DNA from: Butyrivibrio hungatei DSM 14810
GTDB lineage: Bacteria; Bacillota; Clostridia; Lachnospirales; Lachnospiraceae
DNA: 64,000 nt
Direction: 5' to 3'
Assembly: GCF_900143205.1 (NCBI RefSeq)
Contig: NZ_FRDH01000007.1
Coordinates: 16,683-80,682 of the forward strand
The position numbers and the translations under genes were made by a program. Shown in pieces: positions 44,208-54,104 of the stretch (position 1 is the stretch's first letter; every line of letters starts with the position of its first letter). The notes beneath the pieces are model-generated. The model did no database searches. It worked only from the letters and a program-made list of their open reading frames with translations, and was not told the origin of the DNA.

Positions 44208-46634
44208 TTATTTAGCTTCTTTTATTTTCGCCTCATAGGCTTTGTTTTTCTTACTGTTTCTAAAGTAGCCACCTATGATCTTGCCAAGTCCACCAAAGAA
44301 ACGACCATTCACAAGTTCTACAATTCCGTCGACCATCTCCATGCTGACAGCACCTGCAGTCATCTTGGCCATGGCTCTAAATGGCATGTTGTAGATAAAG
44401 AGAATGTTAAGATCAGGCTTGCCGCTCTCATCAGCTTTTTTCTTCATGGCTGTGAGACGATCATAAGCAAATCTTGCAAGTCCGCTCCTTGCATAATACA
44501 TCTGGCAGATGGCATCGTTTGGTCCAAGCTTGCCGCTCCACTTTCCATCAGGAATGCTTCTTCCAAGAAGTTTCTCATACTCAGAAGCCTCTACAGACTC
44601 GATCTTGCCTGTATAGTATGAATGAAGCTCTGCCTTATCATAAGGCATAGTATCTGTTGTCTTAGCCTTCATGATGCTGGCTGTAAGCTTTATGTCAGCA
44701 CTGCTTGCACCGATCATGATCTGATAATTTCCATCTTCTACTTCCCACTTATTTGTCTTTACATTAAAGTAGCGGAAAGTCTTGTCGTCAAAAGCAATTG
44801 AAACTTCCTTGCTCTCGCCGGCTTTCAAGTATACCTTAGCAAAGCCCTTAAGCTCTTTTTCTGGTCTGAAGACCTTAGCACCTGGAAGTCCAACATAGAG
44901 CTGAGCTACCTCTGCTCCGTCGAAGCTACCTGTATTCTTGATGGTAAAAGATACTTTGTCATCAGTAACCTTGATGTCACTATACTCAAAACTTGTGTAA
45001 GAAAGTCCAAATCCAAATGGATAAAGAACTGGAACCTTTGCTGTGTCATAGTATCTATAACCAACATAAAGGCTCTCTCTATACTCAGAAGTTCTCTCCT
45101 GACTAGGATAATAGCGATATGCAGGTGTATCCTCTAATCTTCTAGGAATAGTCTCTGAAATCTTACCGGAAGGGTTTACCTTGCCCATAAGGATATCGAG
45201 AACTGCGCCAGCGCCTGCCTGTCCATTAAGGTAGCAGTGAAGCATAGCCTTAAGATAGTGATGCCATGGCATTTCAATAGCTGAACCAGCACTGATAACA
45301 CCAACAAGGTTAGGATTAACCTGTCCAAGCTCCTGAAGAAGATTGATCTGATTCTGAGGAATCCTCATATGAGTTCTGTCCATTCCCTCAGACTCACTGT
45401 CTTCATTAAGTCCAAAGAAGTAAAGAACCACATCTGCCTTAGCCGCTATATCAAGAGCTTCTTTTTTGGTAACTGCATCCTCTTCGCCGTTTCTGGAATA
45501 GCCTCTGCTCATACCAACGACCTGAAGGTCATAGGAACTGATCATCTCAGATATTGTCTCAATCTTAGTAGGATTAACAAGAGAAGATCCAGCACCCTGA
45601 TATCTAGGAACAAATGCGAAATCACCAATAACAGCAACCTTTGTTCCAGCCTTAAGAGGAAGTGTATTTCCTTCGTTTTTCAAAAGAACTGCACTCTCTG
45701 ATGCTGCTCTTCTGGCAATCTGATGATGCGCGTTCTTGTCAAACTCATCACTCTTGCCCTTAGCATTAGCATGAAGAGTCAAAACTGCATCTAAAAGCTC
45801 ATCTACTCTGGCGTCCAGGTCTTCCATTTTGATCTTGCCGCTCTCTACTGCTGCAATGAGCTCTCTTGCTGAATCAAGACCAGGATTTGGCATTTCAAGG
45901 TTTGAACCTGCTGCAACTCCAAGAGCATGATCGTTTGAAGCGCCCCAGTCCGTAATTACAATTCCATCAAAACCCCATTCATCTCTCAAAATATCATTCA
46001 AAAGATGCTTGTTCTCGTTGGCATAAACACCATTAACCTCATTGTAGGCAGACATTATAGTCTTTGCCTTTCCCTCTTTTACAGCAATCTCAAAACCTGT
46101 AAGATATATCTCTCTTAAAGTTCTCTCATCTATTACTGCATTCATAGCCATTCTGCGAAGCTCCTGGGAGTTTACCGCAAAGTGCTTTGGACATGCATAA
46201 ACGCCTCGTGACTGAATTCCTCTGACATAGGAAGCCGCCATTTTACCTGCAAGATAAGGATCCTCTGAAAAATACTCAAAGTTTCTGCCACAAAGTGGAC
46301 TTCTTTTGATGTTAAGGCCAGGTCCCAATAAAACGTTAACCCCTTCTGCCATAGCCTCTTCACCAAGAGTTTCGCCGAGAGTCTCTCCAAGTTCTTCATC
46401 CCAGCTGTTTGCTATAGTTGCTGCTGTAGGGAAACATGTTGCAGGCAATGATGCGTTAAGTCCAAGATGATCTCCTGCACCTGCCTGTTTTCTGATACCG
46501 TGAGGTCCATCAGAACAGAAAATAGAAGGAATTCCAAGCCTCTCAAAATCTCTGGTCTGCCATTCCCCCTTGCCGCTTAAAAAAGCTGCCTTCTCTTCGA
46601 TTGTCATCTTCTCAATGATATCTTGATGTTTCAT
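44208..46634 (-). CDS. Glycoside hydrolase family 3 (beta-glucosidase-like)
   Basis: An 808-residue cytoplasmic enzyme without a signal peptide. The N-terminal barrel has CPKHFAVNSQE and the nucleophile Asp in GIVITDWGA. The alpha/beta sandwich follows from about residue 310 (ESAVLLKNEGNTLPL), then the fibronectin-III-like domain (YPFGFGLSYTSFEYS). About 100 extra residues at the C-terminus are not recognised. It probably releases glucose or xylose from imported beta-linked oligosaccharides. It lies 71 bp after the permuted GH3 gene. Confidence 0.94.
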   Translation of the reverse strand: MKHQDIIEKMTIEEKAAFLSGKGEWQTRDFERLGIPSIFCSDGPHGIRKQAGAGDHLGLNASLPATCFPTAATIANSWDEELGETLGETLGEEAMAEGVNVLLGPGLNIKRSPLCGRNFEYFSEDPYLAGKMAASYVRGIQSRGVYACPKHFAVNSQELRRMAMNAVIDERTLREIYLTGFEIAVKEGKAKTIMSAYNEVNGVYANENKHLLNDILRDEWGFDGIVITDWGASNDHALGVAAGSNLEMPNPGLDSARELIAAVESGKIKMEDLDARVDELLDAVLTLHANAKGKSDEFDKNAHHQIARRAASESAVLLKNEGNTLPLKAGTKVAVIGDFAFVPRYQGAGSSLVNPTKIETISEMISSYDLQVVGMSRGYSRNGEEDAVTKKEALDIAAKADVVLYFFGLNEDSESEGMDRTHMRIPQNQINLLQELGQVNPNLVGVISAGSAIEMPWHHYLKAMLHCYLNGQAGAGAVLDILMGKVNPSGKISETIPRRLEDTPAYRYYPSQERTSEYRESLYVGYRYYDTAKVPVLYPFGFGLSYTSFEYSDIKVTDDKVSFTIKNTGSFDGAEVAQLYVGLPGAKVFRPEKELKGFAKVYLKAGESKEVSIAFDDKTFRYFNVKTNKWEVEDGNYQIMIGASSADIKLTASIMKAKTTDTMPYDKAELHSYYTGKIESVEASEYEKLLGRSIPDGKWSGKLGPNDAICQMYYARSGLARFAYDRLTAMKKKADESGKPDLNILFIYNMPFRAMAKMTAGAVSMEMVDGIVELVNGRFFGGLGKIIGGYFRNSKKNKAYEAKIKEAK

Positions 46635-46705
46635 TCTTTTCCCCTTTACTAAATAAGTAAGTCTGGTGCCCGCTGATTAAAGCAGGCACCGACTCACATA
46701 AAAAA

Positions 46706-49654
46706 TTATTCCTCTGCTGATGTTGCCGCAGGTGCTTCTTCTTTCTTTCTCTTTAAGAAGTTCTTGATGAAGATTGCCATGAGGCAAACCATAAGAGCGC
46801 CAAAGATAACATCAAGTACGATCATGAGCTTCTTCCAGGAAGCCATTCCCATTGTGAGGTTTTCAGGTGCATAAGCACGGCTGTTGACTACAGTATAAAG
46901 AATATTCTTTGTAGCTTCTCTCATAGCCTGCTGAGCGCCGTTTGTATCTCTGAACTGTACATTGTTTGTAGCTGTTGGATAGTTAACAAGCATACAGTCT
47001 GTACCATTTCTAATGGCCTGGTCAGATGACATGTAGCCATATACTCCGAAGTAATCAGTAAGAACGAAGCCATTGAAGCCCCACTCATCTCTAAGTACTG
47101 TCTTAAGGAGTGATGCAGAACCACCTGCCCAACGGTTACCAATGTAGTTGAATGATGACATTACAGCACACATATCAACGTTCTTTACGCAGATCTCGAA
47201 AGGTCTAAGGTAAGTTTCACGGATAGCCTGCTCATTTGACCATGTGCAGAGCATATCACATCTATTCTCTTCCTGATCGTTCATAGCGAAGTGCTTGATA
47301 TAAGCATATACTCCGTTAGCCCATGAACCCTTACAAGCTTCAGAAGCAACATATCCTGAAAGGATAGGATCTTCTGAATAGTACTCGAAGTTACGTCCAG
47401 CAAATGCTGTTCTGTGAATATTCATAGCTGGTGCATACCAACCTGAAACATCCATCTCATCAGCCATCTTGCCGATGTAATCACCAAATGAATAAGCAAG
47501 CTCTTTGTTGTAAGTAGCTGCAATTGTTACTCCAACAGGGAATCCAAGTGATCCAACACCTGTGAAGTTGTTGTTGATAGAAGCAGGACCGTCACAGTCG
47601 TTTGTACGAACCTTACCAATTGAATCAACTGAGTTTGTCTGATATCCACCAAGAGAGATAAGAGCATTCATATCATCAAGTGACATACTGTTAAGAAGCT
47701 CATCCCACTTAGGATCGTTCTTATCAAGACCTCTAAGGTCTGCAAGCTTAAGTGTTGTCTCAGCACCAGTTGTAACTGCCTCAGCATTTGCATCTTCATC
47801 AGCTGCTGTAGCTTCTGCTGATAAATAGTTGCTGATGTTGTAGAAAGATGCCTTAGCATCTGCTGCCATCTCATAGCTCTTTGGAGCTGCTGTAGCTGCT
47901 GCGTAGTTAGCAAATCCATCTGCTCTTGAAAGGTATTCAATATTACCTTCTGCATAATCAAAAGCGTTTGTAGCTGTAACAAGATCGCTCTGTCTTGAGT
48001 TTGATCCGCTATAAGTTACTGTAGAATCTACAGTGTATGTCTTAGAGTCAATAACATTGTGTGAATCTGAGTTGATTGAGATCACATAGTCACCAGCATC
48101 AAGAACGTAAGCCTTTGCGTTCTGGTAATCATATGATGCCATATCTTCTACTGCAAAAGAGATATTGATAGTCTCTGATGCACCTGGCTCAAGAAGCTGT
48201 GTCTTTTCAAACTGAACGAGGTTTGTTGAAGCCTTCTCAATTCCACCGTTTTCATAAGGAGGATTGTAGTAAACCTCTACTACATCCTTACCAGCTACAG
48301 AACCTGTGTTAGTAACAGTAACATCGAAGCTGATCTTACCATCTGCCTCTGTGATGTCACCCATTGTCTGCTCAAATGTTGTATAAGAAAGTCCATAACC
48401 GAATGGGTACTGAACCATCTCATCATAGTTGATAAGTCCTTCAAGAGCTGCTGTCTCGTAGAACTTATAACCTACATAGATACCCTCTACGTAGTTGATG
48501 AATGATACCTCTGCTGTAGATTCATTTCCTGTGAATCCAGTAGATGTATAAGCAAACTCATCCATGTTTGTATAGTTGAAGTCACCGAAGTTGTTCCACC
48601 AAGGTGTCTTTTCCATATCGTAAACATATGTGTCGATTGTCTTACCAGATGGGTTAACCTCACCTGTTACGATCTCACCAAGGGCCTCCATACCAACGTG
48701 ACCCATACCAGCTACCCAAAGAACTGACTTAATCTGTGGGTGATCTTTTATAAAGCCAAGCTCGAATGCGTTTGCACCGTTGTAAACAAGAACTACCTTG
48801 TCGAAATTAGCACAAACAAGATCGATCATCTCTTCTTCTCTGTTTGTAAGCTGAAGATAGTGATCACCTGCATCCCAGTCATTGCCTTCATTTAATGTAT
48901 CATCATAAGTTCCAGCTGTGTATGTAGTTCCATCCATGTAAGAACCATCAATTACAGCATTCATGTCTGTAGGAAGGTCAGCACCCTCACCACCTGAACG
49001 GCTGATAACGATCATTGCTGTATCTGAGAAGCTCTTTGCATTTGCCATAAGCTCATCAGTATAAAGAGATACGTTAGGTTCAGGAAGTGTCCAATCCTGA
49101 TTCCACATTCCAACTACAGGTCTGTCAGCCTTGTAGTCTGTATAGAACTGTGTAAGTTCTGAGTTAGTTTCAATACCAGCGTCTGAAAGAGACTGAAGAA
49201 GTGAGATCTGATCATATGCATCGTTAAGAGCACCTGAACCAGCTCCACCAAGGATAGGATTTGTTGAAGCCCATCCAAATACATTTAACTTGCTGCCAGA
49301 AGCAACAGGAAGTGTATTGTCATTGTTTTCAAGAAGAACAATACCCTCTCTTGCGATATTCTGTGCAAGAACTGTAGTCTCGTCTGAAGTAGTCTTGGAA
49401 ATAGTTCCACTTCCACTTACAAGATCGAGCATTGTGCTCATAGGACCTGAACAGATCATATTTACACAAACAACAATACCAGTCAGCATAGCTACTAAAG
49501 CTGTGCCCCTAATAAGCTTTTTAACAGGCTTATTAAGTTTCATAACTGCAATCATTAATACGACTGCGATAGCGATGATAACACCAATAGCGATCAAATA
49601 TGATCTGATTGATGTTAAGACGTTAAGGACGTCATCCATATTAATAGATAACAT
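46706..49654 (-). CDS. Membrane-anchored GH3 with permuted domain order
   Basis: A 982-residue GH3 protein with the domains swapped. Two helices at about 15-70 come first, then the sandwich domain (EGIVLLENNDNTLPV) and FnIII-like domain (YPFGYGLSYTTFEQ). The catalytic barrel comes last (YIKHFAMNDQE, nucleophile Asp in GFVLTDYFG). A C-terminal helix at about 940-965 and a basic tail follow. This inverted order is known for Butyrivibrio and Ruminococcus beta-glucosidases. With membrane helices at both ends the enzyme should face the outside. The ATG has AAGGGAGG. Confidence 0.93.
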   Translation of the reverse strand: MLSINMDDVLNVLTSIRSYLIAIGVIIAIAVVLMIAVMKLNKPVKKLIRGTALVAMLTGIVVCVNMICSGPMSTMLDLVSGSGTISKTTSDETTVLAQNIAREGIVLLENNDNTLPVASGSKLNVFGWASTNPILGGAGSGALNDAYDQISLLQSLSDAGIETNSELTQFYTDYKADRPVVGMWNQDWTLPEPNVSLYTDELMANAKSFSDTAMIVISRSGGEGADLPTDMNAVIDGSYMDGTTYTAGTYDDTLNEGNDWDAGDHYLQLTNREEEMIDLVCANFDKVVLVYNGANAFELGFIKDHPQIKSVLWVAGMGHVGMEALGEIVTGEVNPSGKTIDTYVYDMEKTPWWNNFGDFNYTNMDEFAYTSTGFTGNESTAEVSFINYVEGIYVGYKFYETAALEGLINYDEMVQYPFGYGLSYTTFEQTMGDITEADGKISFDVTVTNTGSVAGKDVVEVYYNPPYENGGIEKASTNLVQFEKTQLLEPGASETINISFAVEDMASYDYQNAKAYVLDAGDYVISINSDSHNVIDSKTYTVDSTVTYSGSNSRQSDLVTATNAFDYAEGNIEYLSRADGFANYAAATAAPKSYEMAADAKASFYNISNYLSAEATAADEDANAEAVTTGAETTLKLADLRGLDKNDPKWDELLNSMSLDDMNALISLGGYQTNSVDSIGKVRTNDCDGPASINNNFTGVGSLGFPVGVTIAATYNKELAYSFGDYIGKMADEMDVSGWYAPAMNIHRTAFAGRNFEYYSEDPILSGYVASEACKGSWANGVYAYIKHFAMNDQEENRCDMLCTWSNEQAIRETYLRPFEICVKNVDMCAVMSSFNYIGNRWAGGSASLLKTVLRDEWGFNGFVLTDYFGVYGYMSSDQAIRNGTDCMLVNYPTATNNVQFRDTNGAQQAMREATKNILYTVVNSRAYAPENLTMGMASWKKLMIVLDVIFGALMVCLMAIFIKNFLKRKKEEAPAATSAEE

Positions 49655-49772
49655 ATTTTGAACCTCCCTTTTTATTTAGCACTGCAGGTGTTCAGGCTGC
49701 AGTTACTTTCTACGTTTTCCTGTCATTTTGGGTCACTGGCAGGTAACTACATTTTCAGATTATCACAAACAA

Positions 49773-49809
49773 AAAATCGTGCCGTTTTTGTCACAAACTG
49801 CACGATTTT
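49773..49809 (-). terminator. Terminator after MCP gene
   Basis: AAAATCGTGC and GCACGATTTT pair over 10 bp, with T runs on both strands. It lies about 45 bases after the MCP stop codon and 120 bp upstream of the permuted GH3 gene. Confidence 0.75.
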
Positions 49810-49855
49810 TGTCATGAAATGTATTAAAGATTTTTTGATGTCCTACAAAATTATG

Positions 49856-51895
49856 TTATTCTGCAGTTTCTTCCGCTATTTCAACTTCTGCGCTATCTTT
49901 AAAGAACTTCATTTCTTCATTGAGCTTTTCTGCTATATCCTTAAGACCATTAGCAGATCCAGCAAGTGTAGTAACGGTAGCAGAAAGTTCCTGCATTGAT
50001 GCTCCCGTCTCTTCAGAAGAAGCTGCATTTTCCTCTGAAATAGCTGATAGAGCACTCATTGTATCAACAACCGCATTCTTGGAAGTTTCACAGGTATCAG
50101 CTCCTTCAGAAATGAGCTGAACGCCTCCAACTGTACTTCCGATATCATCAAGCATGCCATTAACTGCCTCAAGGGTTTCTCCAAGAGCAATCTGCTGATC
50201 GCTGTTTCCTTTCTTGACCTCTTCTGCAGCAAGAACGGCTGCTTCAGACTGTTCCAGCAGAACCTCCATCTCTTTTCTAATGTCATCTGCCATATCCTTA
50301 GAGTCATCAGCAAGCTTACCAATCTCTTCAGCAACTACCGCAAATCCCTTACCTGCCTCACCAGCTCTAGCAGCCTCAATTGAAGCATTAAGTGAAAGGA
50401 GATTGGTCTGAGTTGCAATTGAGGTGATGCCTTCTACCTTTTCACTTATAGTGTTAACAGCATCCTTAGTTGCCTGGATGGTATTAGCAATATCATCAAT
50501 CTTAGCTGTCATCTCTGAGGATGAGTCCTGAAGAGACTGAAGAGATTTACTTGAAACCTCTGAAGCTTCTTTCATCTTACCAGCAAGATCTGAAAGGTCT
50601 CCAGATGATGACTGTACACTTCCTACAGCATCACCAATTCTTCCTACATTTTCAGAAGCATTCTGAATTTCATCAGCCTGCTGAGTTGCACCAGATGCAA
50701 TCTCCTGAACTGCATTGGAAACATCTTCTGCAGTCTGGGAAATCTGGTTCGCCATATCTGAAAGTTCCTCAGATGATTTTCCCACATTATCTGCAGATCT
50801 CTTTATATTGGTAACAATACCATCTAATGTTTCAATTAAGGAGTTAGTGGCTTTGGAAATAAGTCCAAATTCGTCTTTTCTGGCATCATGCTTTTCAACC
50901 ATTTTAAATCTTCCATCAGAAAGAGCTTCAAGCGACCTCTGGACTGCCTTTATAGGCTCTGTAAAACTCTTTGCCATGAGAATCGAAATGATCATCGCTG
51001 CAATAAGAAGTCCCACTCCAACAGCAATGACAATAATTGCTGATTTTCTAGCAGCTCCAAGCACTTCTGATTTAGCTGTAGCTGTTGCAATGACAAATCC
51101 TGAATTGGGATCCCTTGCAAAAGCTATGTAAGAATCATCATAAGCTTTTTCTAGGTAGAAGCCTTCTTCTTCGGTATTAGAAAAGAACTGCATATAAGAA
51201 AAGTCTTCGTTAGTATTGTCACCTTCACCTACTACATAAGCTGCATGAGCACATAGAGTACCTTCTCTGTCTACCATAAATGCATTAGTAGTATCTTTTG
51301 CCAAAAGCTCGTGAAAATTATTGAGGTCGTAGTTTCTGTGTGCAACACCAACTATCTTGTTGCCATCCATGACAGGTGTCGAGAATGTGATCATTCTCTT
51401 TCCAGTTGTCTTGCTGACCATTACGTTAGAAATATAAGTATTACCTTTGATAGCTTCCTGGAAATATTCTCTCTCTGATACATCTATAAAGTCACCCTCT
51501 GTCCTGACTACCTGCATTCCAGATGGACCAGCAATAGATGTAATGACGCCATCATTCATGACACTATCAGCTCTTCTAACGATATCCTGAACCTCTTCGT
51601 ATGGTATGCTGGTATCACCACTAACATATGCCACTACCGTTGGGTTAGAAGCAATGTTTTTGATGGTCGTCAGGTTAGTATTACAAGCATTCTCAAACTG
51701 AGATTCTACATACCAAACCTGCCATTCAGCAGCATCTTCAGCATCAAGAAGTGCCTTACTAGTTGAAGTATTGTAACTTACGATAACTGCTACAGCTAGT
51801 GGAACTGCCGCAACAAGAATCATGATACCAATAAGCTTAGTCTTAATACTGTCAACAAATTTTATTCCGTTTGCATTCTTATTATCTGCAGACAT
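49856..51895 (-). CDS. Methyl-accepting chemotaxis protein
   Basis: A 679-residue receptor. One helix near residues 22-42, a dCache-like outside sensor ([25 protein letters not shown]), a second helix near 285-305, then HAMP and the signalling hairpin with the [20 protein letters not shown] tip. Chemotaxis sensors of this type imply a motile cell. The frame runs 12 codons further upstream, but ATG 51895 has GGAGG seven bases away. The ligand is unknown; dCache domains often bind amino acids or small acids. Confidence 0.94.
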   Translation of the reverse strand: MSADNKNANGIKFVDSIKTKLIGIMILVAAVPLAVAVIVSYNTSTSKALLDAEDAAEWQVWYVESQFENACNTNLTTIKNIASNPTVVAYVSGDTSIPYEEVQDIVRRADSVMNDGVITSIAGPSGMQVVRTEGDFIDVSEREYFQEAIKGNTYISNVMVSKTTGKRMITFSTPVMDGNKIVGVAHRNYDLNNFHELLAKDTTNAFMVDREGTLCAHAAYVVGEGDNTNEDFSYMQFFSNTEEEGFYLEKAYDDSYIAFARDPNSGFVIATATAKSEVLGAARKSAIIVIAVGVGLLIAAMIISILMAKSFTEPIKAVQRSLEALSDGRFKMVEKHDARKDEFGLISKATNSLIETLDGIVTNIKRSADNVGKSSEELSDMANQISQTAEDVSNAVQEIASGATQQADEIQNASENVGRIGDAVGSVQSSSGDLSDLAGKMKEASEVSSKSLQSLQDSSSEMTAKIDDIANTIQATKDAVNTISEKVEGITSIATQTNLLSLNASIEAARAGEAGKGFAVVAEEIGKLADDSKDMADDIRKEMEVLLEQSEAAVLAAEEVKKGNSDQQIALGETLEAVNGMLDDIGSTVGGVQLISEGADTCETSKNAVVDTMSALSAISEENAASSEETGASMQELSATVTTLAGSANGLKDIAEKLNEEMKFFKDSAEVEIAEETAE

Positions 51896-52007
51896 GGTTT
51901 TACCTCCATAAAAAGTGGTTCTAAAACGCATATACTCATATATTAATTATATTTTTATTGTCTGAGAAAAAAAGAGAATGTACGGTTTTTTAATACTTTT
52001 TTAATGG

Positions 52008-52493
52008 TTATTTGGTTCGTCTTCCTGATTCTATCATTTCTTTTTCAAAAGCCTCAGGGTTTTTAAGGTAATAGTCCTGATGATACTCCTCTGCCTCATA
52101 GAAACTCTTGAATTTTTCGATAGCAACATAGGTCTTCTTGCCAGATTCCTCTTCAAGCTTGTGAATGCGGCTCTGGGCACGAAGTTTTTCCTCTTCTGTG
52201 CTGTAATAGATAGCCAGTGTATATGAGAAACCTTTATCGATAAACTGTCCCTCAGGATCAAATGGATCCACATTGGCAAAAAAGATATCTAGAAGCTTAT
52301 CATATGAAACCTTCTCAGGATCATAAACAAGCTCAATAGTCTCACGATGTCCGGTCTTCTGAGCTTTTACATCTTCATAGGTGGGATTAACCTCATCCCC
52401 GCCTGAATAGCCGCATATAACCTTATCAACTCCATACATCTTGTAAATTGGTGTCACACACCAAAAACATCCCCCGGCAAAATGTGCTTTCAT
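52008..52493 (-). CDS. msrA: Peptide-methionine (S)-S-oxide reductase
   Basis: Repairs oxidised methionine in proteins. The 161-residue protein has the active-site GGCFWC motif near the N-terminus, and YEDVKAQKTGHRET and AEEYHQDYYLKNP, typical of MsrA. The resolving Cys seems to be missing in the C-terminal tail (ESGRRTK), so recycling may use another thiol. The ATG has a GGAGAAAGG site. Confidence 0.95.
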   Translation of the reverse strand: MKAHFAGGCFWCVTPIYKMYGVDKVICGYSGGDEVNPTYEDVKAQKTGHRETIELVYDPEKVSYDKLLDIFFANVDPFDPEGQFIDKGFSYTLAIYYSTEEEKLRAQSRIHKLEEESGKKTYVAIEKFKSFYEAEEYHQDYYLKNPEAFEKEMIESGRRTK

Positions 52494-52544
52494 AACCTTT
52501 CTCCTCTTTTATGTTTTATATCTATCTGATGTCAGACCTGTTAA

Positions 52545-53393
52545 TTACTTAAGCTCTAAACTATCAGATATGTAATACTTGAAATCATTATCTGAGCAGT
52601 ACTTCTTGACCTGTCCAATTAACTTATTATCAGTAGTATATTCCAGAAGATAGATATCAAGTCCATTACCAGCAGCAAGTTCTACATATTCCTTGAAGTA
52701 CTTGCTATCTTCTGCCGATTTCTTGGAAAAAGAATCATTGTCCCAATCTATCTCACTAAAGACTGATTCTTGATTAACTGCATCAGCTACATCATCAGCT
52801 GATCCATTCTTGGTAATAAACTCTGTGATGTAAGTATCTCCACCGTTTATGCAGACATATTTACCAGTTTTCTTAAGTCCCTTGAGGATCGTTGTAAGTC
52901 CCTCATATATCTTCTGAGTCTTGTAACAGTAATAAACATCAGTGTTATCCACAAAAAAGCCATCAATTCCCTTTGCTACAAGCTCTTTTGCAAGCTTATC
53001 TGTGATAAACTTCTGCCAAGACTTATCTGAAACGTCAATCCAGCTCTCCTCTTCCCAATTCTCATAAGCTCCAAGAGACAGATGCTTGTAATCTTCATAA
53101 TATGGTCTAAAATCCTCTATTGAGCCTACGTTAATATAACTATAGACTGTGCAGCCGCTGTCCTTAAGTTGCCTAATCTCCTTCTTGGTAAAGTACTGAG
53201 CATCAATGACCACGATCTCGTAGCTTTTCATCTTGCTAATGGCATCTGAATCCGCACCAATAAAGACTCCGTAAGGGTATTTCTTGGTGGAAGCCTTGGT
53301 AGATGCAGATGATGAGAAATTCAAGCTTACTATAGCCAGTAAAATGAGGGCTACAGCTATTATTAAGTTAGTAACAAGTTTCTTCTTTTTCAT
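52545..53393 (-). CDS. Secreted GH114-like (TM1410 family) protein
   Basis: A 282-residue protein. A basic start and a hydrophobic segment at about 5-25 form a signal or anchor. The rest is a barrel of the endo-alpha-1,4-polygalactosaminidase (GH114) type: YGVFIGADSD, VYSYINVGSIED, GIDGFFVDNTD and NGGDTYITEF are visible, with probable catalytic Asp and Glu residues. An in-frame extension of 53 codons into the TTACCTGCA repeat is not favoured, since ATG 53393 gives a normal signal sequence; the ribosome site is weak. It may act on amino-sugar polymers such as exopolysaccharide. Confidence 0.85.
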   Translation of the reverse strand: MKKKKLVTNLIIAVALILLAIVSLNFSSSASTKASTKKYPYGVFIGADSDAISKMKSYEIVVIDAQYFTKKEIRQLKDSGCTVYSYINVGSIEDFRPYYEDYKHLSLGAYENWEEESWIDVSDKSWQKFITDKLAKELVAKGIDGFFVDNTDVYYCYKTQKIYEGLTTILKGLKKTGKYVCINGGDTYITEFITKNGSADDVADAVNQESVFSEIDWDNDSFSKKSAEDSKYFKEYVELAAGNGLDIYLLEYTTDNKLIGQVKKYCSDNDFKYYISDSLELK

Positions 53394-53500
53394 AAAAACA
53401 AACATAGCAGATAACGGGAGTAAAAACAAATTAAAAAATTGTGAACTGTGAGGGGAGTGAGGAGGTGATACCGGAAGGGTGTAGCGATTGCCACCACTGA

Positions 53501-53537
53501 TTACCTGCATTGTGCCGTTTTGCTGCGATGTAGGTAA
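53501..53537. repeat. Single diverged TTACCTGCA / TGTAGGTAA unit
   Basis: TTACCTGCA begins at 53501 and TGTAGGTAA (one change) begins at 53529, again an exact 28-bp offset. On the minus strand the linker after it (GCTACACCCTTCCGG) resembles that of the 19041 array. It lies next to the TTAGCC array at 53574. Confidence 0.65.
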
Positions 53538-53573
53538 TCCTTGGCCGGCCATCGCCTTTTCACAGCTGTACTC

Positions 53574-53846
53574 TTAGCCAAATAATATTGAAATTTACGT
53601 TTTCGGCTAATATATATCTTCATCTATTCTTGAAATCAAAGTGGTTCTTTAGCCGAAAACAGTTAGACTTGCTTAATTCAGCTAATATTTTGTATAACTA
53701 GTGCTCACTTATAAATGGATAGTAAACAAAAACATTAGCCTATTTATCTAAAATCTATGTTTATCGGCTAAATCAGTAATTCTTCTTGTTTTTTTATGCC
53801 ACTAATTCTTTAGCCGAAAAATCAACTTTGTAGAGTTTTAAGCTAA
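53574..53846. repeat. TTAGCCGAA inverted-word array, four pairs
   Basis: Forward words begin at 53574, 53649, 53735 and 53810; their reverse complements begin at 53602, 53677, 53763 and 53838. Every pair is offset by 28 bp. Pair-to-pair distances are 75, 86 and 75 bp, so one linker is longer by 11 bp, about one helical turn. Several words are degenerate but keep position. The AT-rich spacers are not conserved. It fills most of the 711-bp gap at 53394-54104, where I see no gene. Confidence 0.8.
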
Positions 53847-53934
53847 ACATGCTTGTTTTCTACCGTTACAGTGTGATGAGTGTGGATAGTTCACTTGAGC
53901 GTTTTATTTTTCGCAGATGATACATAGCATGAAA

Positions 53935-53989
53935 AATCCCCAAATAGATTTATGTTATGAATAACATGAAATAAATCTATTTGGGGATT
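53935..53989 (-). terminator. Very long-stem terminator after diguanylate cyclase
   Basis: AATCCCCAAATAGATTTAT pairs perfectly with ATAAATCTATTTGGGGATT (19 bp), and an inner GTTAT/ATAAC stem extends it. On the minus strand TTTTTC follows. It would end the long operon from 64000 to 54105, 115 bases after the last stop. Confidence 0.8.
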
Positions 53990-54104
53990 ATGAATGTCTT
54001 ATGCATCCTGCTAAAAATACTATAGAGCGAAAGTGGAGCATCCGCGCCTTCACACGTCCGTAGGCCAAGAAAGTTCCGGGTGGCCAATACACCCCCGGTG
54101 CCAC

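Noticed and set aside
52545..53552. Longer start of the GH114-like gene at 53552
   Set aside because: The extra 53 codons run into the diverged TTACCTGCA unit and put the signal peptide in the middle; ATG 53393 gives a normal secreted protein.
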